A stretch of DNA of 64,000 nt, taken from Pseudovirgaria hyperparasitica. Taxonomy: Eukaryota > Ascomycota > Dothideomycetes > Acrospermales > Acrospermaceae. A model generated the notes under the pieces. The model had not been told where the DNA came from. It was given only the letters and a program-made list of their open reading frames with translations, and ran no database searches. The stretch covers positions 518,191-582,190 of the forward strand of contig NW_022985566.1 in assembly GCF_010093815.1 (NCBI RefSeq), read 5' to 3'. Numbering within the stretch: position 1 is the first letter of the stretch; each line of letters begins with the position of its first letter. A program made the translations under genes and the position numbers. Positions 57,214 through 64,000 of the stretch are shown here, one piece after another.

Positions 57214-59144
57214 TCAAGAGAGTGTTGTTCGGTCAATCACATACATCTTGACTTTGCCATCATCGCCTGCAGACGCAAAGACGAGTGGATCTATAGGATG
57301 CCAAGACACGGCATTGACGCAACCCCTATGAGCCTCGATGATCTCAACTAGGCCCAGCCCTGACGTTCGCCAAACGTATATTCGGTTGTCTACTGGTGTC
57401 AGCCAAAGAGCTATTGATTACGAATATACTTACCTTCACTTCCGCTGACCACGAAAGTTTCTGAGGCACCACCAAAATTACTCCGTATAACAAAGTTCTC
57501 TTGTGTGTGGCCTATGAAGTTTCTAACAGTATCCCCGGTGTCCAGATCGATCAGCTTCGTTTTGTTGTTGTTTACGCTCACGAGGAGAGTCTTGGAGTCA
57601 CGACTGATGTTCACTGAAGTGATTCTGACACCATCAAACACCCAGTCTCGCACTTTCCCTCGTGTGACGTAGTCATAGACAAATATTCGGCCAGCCGTAC
57701 CGTTTGTGGCTACCACAAGTCGTTCCCCATCAGGGGATATAGCGAGATCATCAACGCGGAGGTGCTCCTCTTTCCATTGATGTATTTTGACTCCCTTCTT
57801 AGTATCCCACATAATCAGTGCATTCTCCGCGTCCTGTGAGCCAGTCACGAAGGACTCGCCGTTAGGTGCCCATGCTGCACTCATTACTGGATATGTGAAG
57901 TCTGTCATTTCAAGTAGGACCATTTGAGTCTGTACCTTGTCAGCACATATCCGGTGATCAGAACGTCTTGAGCTTACTCCCACGTCCCACATACGTGCAG
58001 TCGTGTCTGATCCCTGCTCCTGGGTGCACGTTATCAGTTTTGTGTCGTCGGGACTCCATGCGAGATAGCAAACGCCACCCTCGTGCTCGAGCTCCATGAG
58101 CACGGATTGTGAACATGTATCATATATGATAACTTTACCATCTTTGCCGGCTGTAGCCAGTCTGGAACCGTTGTGAGAATATTGTAGATACCATACTTCA
58201 TCCATGTGATCAGAGAGTGTCACATCAAGCTTTCGCGGAAAGTCGCCATGGTCGCATACATGGTCGACATAGAGGGACGGCGACGCAGATGTATTGTGGT
58301 ACAGACAACTTGAAACCCAGCTGCTTTTGACAGTATCCAAGAGTATCGCAAGCCTATGCTCCGGAATCATGACACTTGGAGAGATGCGTTTGGACAGCTC
58401 TGACAACAAGTGCTTTCGAGACTGCCCTGCGGCGCCGTCCCATTGCGCGTATTGTCTCAAATCTTCAGCAGATCCACACATCATGAGACTTGAGAGGCTG
58501 TGGAGCCGCGATACATCTTGGTGCAAAGGTGTGAGTTCTTGTCGAAGTACCATTAGCGCTGCGCCGATATCCCGCTGCTCAAGGAGCTCCAGATACTTCT
58601 GCTGCCTCATCCAGAATCTCATTTCGTTCTTATCTGCGCTCTCTGCTAGAGTAAGACCTTTCGTATAGTTCTTGGAGTACCAGGATGATTTAGCCGCCTT
58701 GCCATTAGATTTGCCAAGTGGAGGACCGTCTTCATAAAGGCTCACCCCATCACTATGCAGTCCAAATAGTAGGGCCTCTGCCTCAGCCCATTCGCCACCG
58801 AGCACAGCGCTACGAAATGCTGCAACAGTTGGACCCTCAAGCTCATAGCCACTTTCGCTTATCAGAGACTCTGCCGCATTATGATATCCAAGGTCTGACA
58901 AACTCTGGATTAGTATTCGAGTCACTTCTTCTCGATCGTGTCCAAAGAATGTCTCTGTTCTGCGGAGTCTCGCTGAGGCGCCATTTGTATGCGAGATGGA
59001 CCCGTTACTTTCCTCTTTGGTGGAACTACCGTTAGCGATCTTCCCAAGCCTAACGGTGCGATCTGGAGACCGCATACCTGATCCATTCGAGTACGATTGT
59101 GAGGGAGATTGTAAACTTCTTGAAGCATCGATTTCAGGACGCAT
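57214..59144 (-). CDS. WDR26/Gid7-like LisH-CTLH-WD40 protein, start uncertain
   Basis: WDR26/Gid7 proteins are scaffold subunits of the GID/CTLH ubiquitin ligase that degrades gluconeogenic enzymes. Exons 57,434-59,144 and 57,214-57,389 join across a 44-nt intron with a CTGAC branch site. From the ATG at 59,144 the protein has 628 residues. A LisH/CTLH region (REEVTRILIQSLSDLGY, GYELEGPTVAAFRSAVLGGEW) precedes seven WD40-like blades (MDEVWYLQYSHNGSRLATAG, VCYLAWSPDDTKLITCT, MSAAWAPNGESFVTGSQD). The last blade, GCVNAVSWHPIDPLVFASAGDDG, lies in exon 2. The frame is open a further 132 codons upstream to a TAG at 59,541-59,543, but without an ATG. The true start may be in an upstream exon. Confidence 0.85.
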
Positions 59145-60806
59145 CGTCTCTTCCTCGGCTCGCCTCCGCTTTGGCTGCTTGTTTGAGGACCCGCCCCTAC
59201 GGGAAGTGCGGATACTCCGCTCAGACCCAGACGTGGAGCTGTCAGAGAGACTGCGTGGGCGTTTATTGGACGGCCGCAATCCAAGGGATTCCGGCGGTAA
59301 GTTCTGGGAGGAGATGCGAGAGGTTTGGGAAGGGTTTGATTGGTTGGTTGGTGCTGAGAATTCTTGGGAAGTAGAAGATCGGGAGGTCGTGAGGGCTGGG
59401 TGGTCGGAGGTGGATGGGGCAGGAAGGCGGGAATGAATCTCGTCGGCCAGGACGAAGCTTGAGGGATCGTTTGCGATATCGCAGAACGGATTGCTTAAAG
59501 ATAATGGTTGTGGAGGAGCCGTAGCTTCACAGGATAACAGCTACATGCGAAGCTATTAACCTGGCCGATCTGTAGGCGTCGGAGGGGGAAGCCTGATTCG
59601 TAGGTACGGTTTCTGTTCGAGTATCAGCGTAGGTACGACAACGAGTGGTTTCGTATCCCGGATCGTTACCAGGCACCTAAGTAGCAAACTGATCTATGGG
59701 TGGACGTCTCGGCGTCTAGAGCACAGGGCGATGTCAACGGACTACGACACTGGAGACGACAGGGTGCTGGAACGAATAATGGAGAACTGAGGTGTCTGGT
59801 AGCAAAGGCGACTGTTCGAATGTCAAAAGAGCTCATAGGTGCCTTCAGTCAAGGCTCATGAGTGTGTAGTTGAGGTGGTCGATGAGGTCCAGAGTTAAAG
59901 GTTCTGGGAGCTGGCTGCAGCTAGCCTGATATGAGAGTCCCACGGCCGAATCGTTCCGCCGATGTCAGATGGCCAAGTATAGTCAGTCGCTCTCCGGGTG
60001 ACAGTGTTCACCGCTGTCCTGTCAAGTGTTATGCCTCCCAAATTTGGACTACAGTGAATCACCGAGACAAAGATAGAGCTAGAAAGATAAAGAAGACTAT
60101 GAGCTCATTTACATTCCGTTGCTGTCAAGGTCGCCGTAACGGGCCCAGCAAGACCAATTTAGTGGGGTATTTGGCTAACGTGCCACGGAGAGGTCCACTA
60201 TAGGTAGAAGCAGTCTTTCGCTTTGTTTGTATACCGACTCTAGATGAAGAGAATATGATAGGTATTACTTCTACTGGTCCTTCGGTCGAAATGGATGGTA
60301 CACAGTGACATGTTGTAGTATCAGACACTTATTCCCAGCTTGCATCTGATAGATCCATGCACGTACATCTTGGACCGGCCCCTCTTACCCACATCAACCC
60401 TGGAAGTCGTAGACGGCTAAAGAAGAATTCCCGCTTGCAATTCCGTGATAGTGATGCCTAAGCATATGCTGTTTATATTGTTAAAGTTTCTGGAATCACA
60501 TATACAGCTGCCAAGTTGATCATTACCTGCAGTGTGAGGAGGAAGTATGGAAGATATTAGCTAGACCAAGGATCCTGCAGTAAGACCGAGTCGTGATAAC
60601 CTGTGCGCATGTACATGCCTAGAAGTCCGCAATCGTCAAGAACGTCCGCTCGCTCTTACATACGACTGAGGGTTGTGAAGACAATTCACAGTGCTATCCT
60701 TTTCTATACTTCAGTGACGAGATCAATCTGACGTACTCTTGGTCATCGAATCTCGAGGTCTATAATGTGCTAATTTGCAGGTTCCCGGCCGAGCGATCGC
60801 ACGATC
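59145..60806. other. Divergent intergenic region
   Basis: About 1.66 kb between the WDR26-like and POT1-like genes. The first 400 bp are open in the WDR26 frame and may be 5' coding sequence. A TTTGCAG acceptor at 60,774-60,780 suggests a 5'-UTR intron of the plus-strand gene. Nothing else is recognised. Confidence 0.5.
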
Positions 60807-63800
60807 ATGGCCACCACAATCATAGATGGAAGCCTGCCTATATCAAAGCTCTCGCCATCGCTACCGGATTGCGACAGCAACACGATCAGAGCCATTGTGA
60901 CACTCATATGGCCATACAGCTCGTCAACTCGGAGCTGCGCCCTTCTCCTCGCCGAGCGGGACTTTAGACTGCGTCGACACAAAGGCCAGGTCAGAGTCCA
61001 GCTATCGGGAACCTGTGCCCGTCGAGTCGCTGAGTCTGGAGTCGGAATCGGAGATGAAGTCGTACTGAGCCTAAGAGGTGCCAAATGGCTAAAGAATGAT
61101 GGCGTCATTCAGACGCCTGGCAAGAGTGTAGACTGGGAGTTGAGATACGAGCAAAAGCTGGACCTGGAGGTATGGCGTATGACATATTAGGAAAAACAAA
61201 TCCACTAACAAGAGGAGAAGATTCGAAAAGACTCACAAACACATACCATCCTCAAGGTTGATCGCAGCTCATCCCCTGGAGACTGTCCGTCGGCTGGTTT
61301 AGGTAGCATAAAAAGGACTTTAGGGCGGGTTCAGAGATCCTCCGATCAGTGGGCCTCACCAGCGTTTGCAAAGCAGCGTCTTCCTAGCGGGACATATGAG
61401 CAAGTCTTTGACCTATTTCACGACCGCGAACGAAAGAGAAGGAGGGTATCATGGCGTGGTTCCAGTGAATGGAGGCTCGTTGATGGCGAGATCAGTCCCG
61501 CAAAGGGCGATACTTTATTGGCAGATGATGAGGAAATTCTAACAGATGCCTGTGAAAGACCTTCAATGTCGCCTCTCCAACATCTTTCGACAACTAGAGG
61601 AGGAACTTCTCCTTCCCAGTCGAATGCTCTCAATAGCAATATGGCAGTGTTGGCTGGATCCGAAACTGGTTCACTCCTAAGGCCCATACATTTTGACCTG
61701 TTCAAGGTAGCCGGTCCAGAATCTCCTCCACCGGAGATTGGAGAACTTATAGATGCGCCGCATCCAGCATTCCAGTCGCCTGACACAGCTCACAATTTTG
61801 TGGAATCCTCTGCACCAGGAAATCTAGTGACTAAAGATGCTACTGAAAGCCTACCTCGACCGACCGACCATGCGCGTACTGAGGAACATGTGTCCAGCAC
61901 ACTTTCCAAGACCGAGTCAGGAACTACAGAGGCTAGAAAAGTCAATGCTGGCGTCGACGGAGTAGATCAGGGAACTCAAGTTTTGGACACTGCAAAGCTT
62001 CACGAAATTATTCGGGGAGAGCCGTTCTCGCATACACGGCATTTTACACGGCATAGTCCGGACACTGTGGACTATGCAGACTTTGAGGACGATGAAGATG
62101 AAAGTGACGACGACAGATTTGCAGCCGCGTATGATAGTACAGACGTGGATGAGACCGAGGACGGAGACGAGGACGAAGATAAAGACGAAATATACGACGA
62201 CAAAGAACAGGATTCGATGATCGGAATAGAGAAAGACATGGATGACCGGGGTGATAGTGAACACGCTTCTCTGCGATCTGATTCTGATGAGGCCTCAGAA
62301 GAGGTTGACACCAGTGGTGAAGATGGAATAGACAGCGAGGACGAGCAGTCACAGAATATGGGACGATCAACACAACACGATAGGAACTCTCAAGCTACTC
62401 TTGTCATTGTCGACCTTGCAAACGATAGCGATGATCAGACTGAAGAAGTCGTTCCAAGACCTGCGCGGACAAAACACGTAATCGACCCTTCGATCGGCCA
62501 CAATGGGGTGGGCGACAGCGATCAAGGTCAGCTTCGAACTCTGTCGCTGCCCGAACAGCATCTCGCTCCAAAAGTCGACACTGCAATGAAGCCCACATAC
62601 TTATCACCGAATACGTCCGTTCCTCTAAGCAATACCGCTCCCCACACTCCTATATTGGATCCACTGAAGTCCCCAGTGCTGCCTCTCGTGTCACCATTTC
62701 CGCATGATTTCGCACCTTCACTGGTTGAGACTTTACTTGGGCCTGACAGCCAACACATGACCGCGGGGCTCTCACAGACTGCTATCATTGCGAACCGGCC
62801 AGAAAGTATTTTCAGCCTGCAGTCCCACGTGCAGATACTGCAAGACAATACATCAACGGCTCCAGAGAAAGATCAGGAAGGTTCCGAATATGTTGGGGCA
62901 CAAGCACTAGCTTTATATCGTCAAGACTTTCAGGATTCGATAGGGACGCTTGTTCATGAACCTCAGCACGACCCGCATAAGACTAATATACGTATCAGTG
63001 ATCTGAGCAGAACTGCAGAAAACTTACTACAAGACAATACAGATGTCGCAGCTCCAAATATTAATGACGAAATCTCGATCCAGGGGTCCATTGTAAGCAT
63101 CGTAAACCATTCAAAGCAGCATAGTGTGGATTCTATTCATCAAGCATCTGAAGATTCTCGAGCTGTCACTCGATCGGCAGAAAATGGGACAGAAGAGATA
63201 GAAGCTCAATCTCGCGAGGATTACCAAGCTTGCCGTTTGTCTGTTTCCGCAGCGGACGAGTCACAACTTGATCGAGGAAGGGTAATATATGAAGCCGCTA
63301 ATGGAAAGATGCACCCGCCTAGTAGCAGCTTCATATCGCCCCAGTCGAGCACCAATCCAGACATATATGGAATTCCACCTTCTACAGAGACAACAATTAT
63401 CGATCTTGGCAGCGACGACGAAGATAGTGAAGTTGATCATAACAGATCTATCTCTAAAGACCAACCCCCGGACACTGAAACTTCGGAGGATCATCTTTCG
63501 ATGCGAACCTCGCAGGATCAGGCGGAGGATACTGACATATGCGATAACGGTACGAACGAGGGCCGCGATGAGGAATATACTAGCCTACACACTGGTGGAG
63601 ATGCTAGAGATGGCTATGATTATGGCGAAGACGTCGACAATGCTTTGTCATCGCCATCATCATCGCTGTCTAGTTTGCCAGAACTTTCTGTGTTGTTAAC
63701 ACAGACAGCGTCTCAGCACAAAGCCCCCCAACATCGAGTGAAAGGCAAAGTAGAGCCGCCGAAGTCGTCTCTGAAAGGTAGCAGAAGATCTACAGAACAT

Positions 63801-64000
63801 GTCTTATTTGTCAAAGACTCGGAGGAGCCCAGTCTGCTCTCAGATGCAACAATCTCTACGCAAGTTACCTCTGATGCCGATACGGATTTCCCCGGCGACT
63901 TACGTGATCATGAAACTGGCACAGGTTCTATGGCAGTGGTCAATGCTGTCGATGATGTTCCCATTACTGATACGATACGAAACTGGAAGGATCTAGACTC
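60807..64000 (+). CDS. POT1/Cdc13-type telomeric ssDNA-binding OB-fold protein, 5' part, runs off the window
   Basis: The first exon, 60,807-61,169, encodes an N-terminal OB fold (about 1-120) with IRAIVTLIWPYSSSTRSCAL, FRLRRHKGQVRVQLSG and GVGIGDEVVLSLRGAKW, resembling the Telo_bind/POT1 domain of fungal proteins. An 87-nt intron leads to exon 2 from 61,257, which stays open to 64,000 without a stop (at least 1,035 residues). After a basic patch (RERKRRRVSWRG) the chain is mostly disordered, with a strongly acidic block (about 400-500). Two hydrophobic-acidic motifs resemble SUMO-interaction sites: TLVIVDLANDSDD and TTIIDLGSDDEDS. The C-terminus lies outside the window. Related fungal proteins are annotated as telomere-binding, but function is unproven here. 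Confidence 0.8.

Noticed and set aside
23106-64000. tRNA, rRNA, CRISPR or biosynthetic cluster
   Set aside because: No cloverleaf B-box pattern, rRNA core or spaced repeat array was seen in the spacers. LYS2, though NRPS-like in architecture, has no cluster genes around it.

Overview
The window comes from a filamentous ascomycete. The supporting signs are short introns (44-106 nt, GT...AG, with CTGAC/CTAAC-like branch sites), typical Pezizomycotina housekeeping genes, and a repeat block carrying the mark of repeat-induced point mutation (RIP). Several proteins read like those of Dothideomycetes/Pleosporales, but that placement is inference.

Positions 1 to about 23,105 hold no intact gene. 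They are a four-deep nest of dead transposons, AT-rich and almost stripped of CpA/TpG. The outermost element is a hAT DNA transposon (1-907 and 21,344 to about 23,105). Chromovirus A, a Ty3/gypsy element with a chromodomain and 529-bp LTRs, sits inside its transposase frame (908-21,343). A Tad1-like LINE with a 15-bp target-site duplication sits inside chromovirus A (7,082-20,463). Chromovirus B, a second chromodomain gypsy element in the opposite orientation with 238-bp LTRs, sits inside the LINE reverse-transcriptase frame (10,962-19,044). Removing each insert restores the reading frame of its host for the hAT and the LINE.

From about 23.1 kb the composition becomes normal abruptly and twelve genes follow: a GH81 endo-1,3-beta-glucanase (-), UTP14 (-), mitochondrial ribosomal protein mL41/MRPL27 (+), a class I/II aminotransferase (-), a LYS2-type alpha-aminoadipate reductase (+), exocyst SEC3 (-), SRP40/NOPP140-like (+), a DUF1295 membrane protein (+), an ENA-type cation P-ATPase (-), a dehydrodolichyl diphosphate synthase RER2 (-), a WDR26/GID7-like WD40 protein (-), and the 5' part of a large POT1/Cdc13-type OB-fold protein (+) that runs off the right edge. 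Most are single-copy cell-biology genes with no shared pathway. The one functional pairing is UTP14 and mL41, two ribosome-related genes that diverge from a 288-bp gap. Exon structures were built by hand from splice signals and checked by frame arithmetic.

A gene-free stretch of 3.6 kb lies before LYS2 (32.4-36.1 kb), and one of 1.7 kb with striking strand asymmetry lies at 49.0-50.7 kb. I found no tRNA, rRNA, CRISPR array or secondary-metabolite cluster. The most unusual content is the nested repeat block and the structured or antisense elements inside it.
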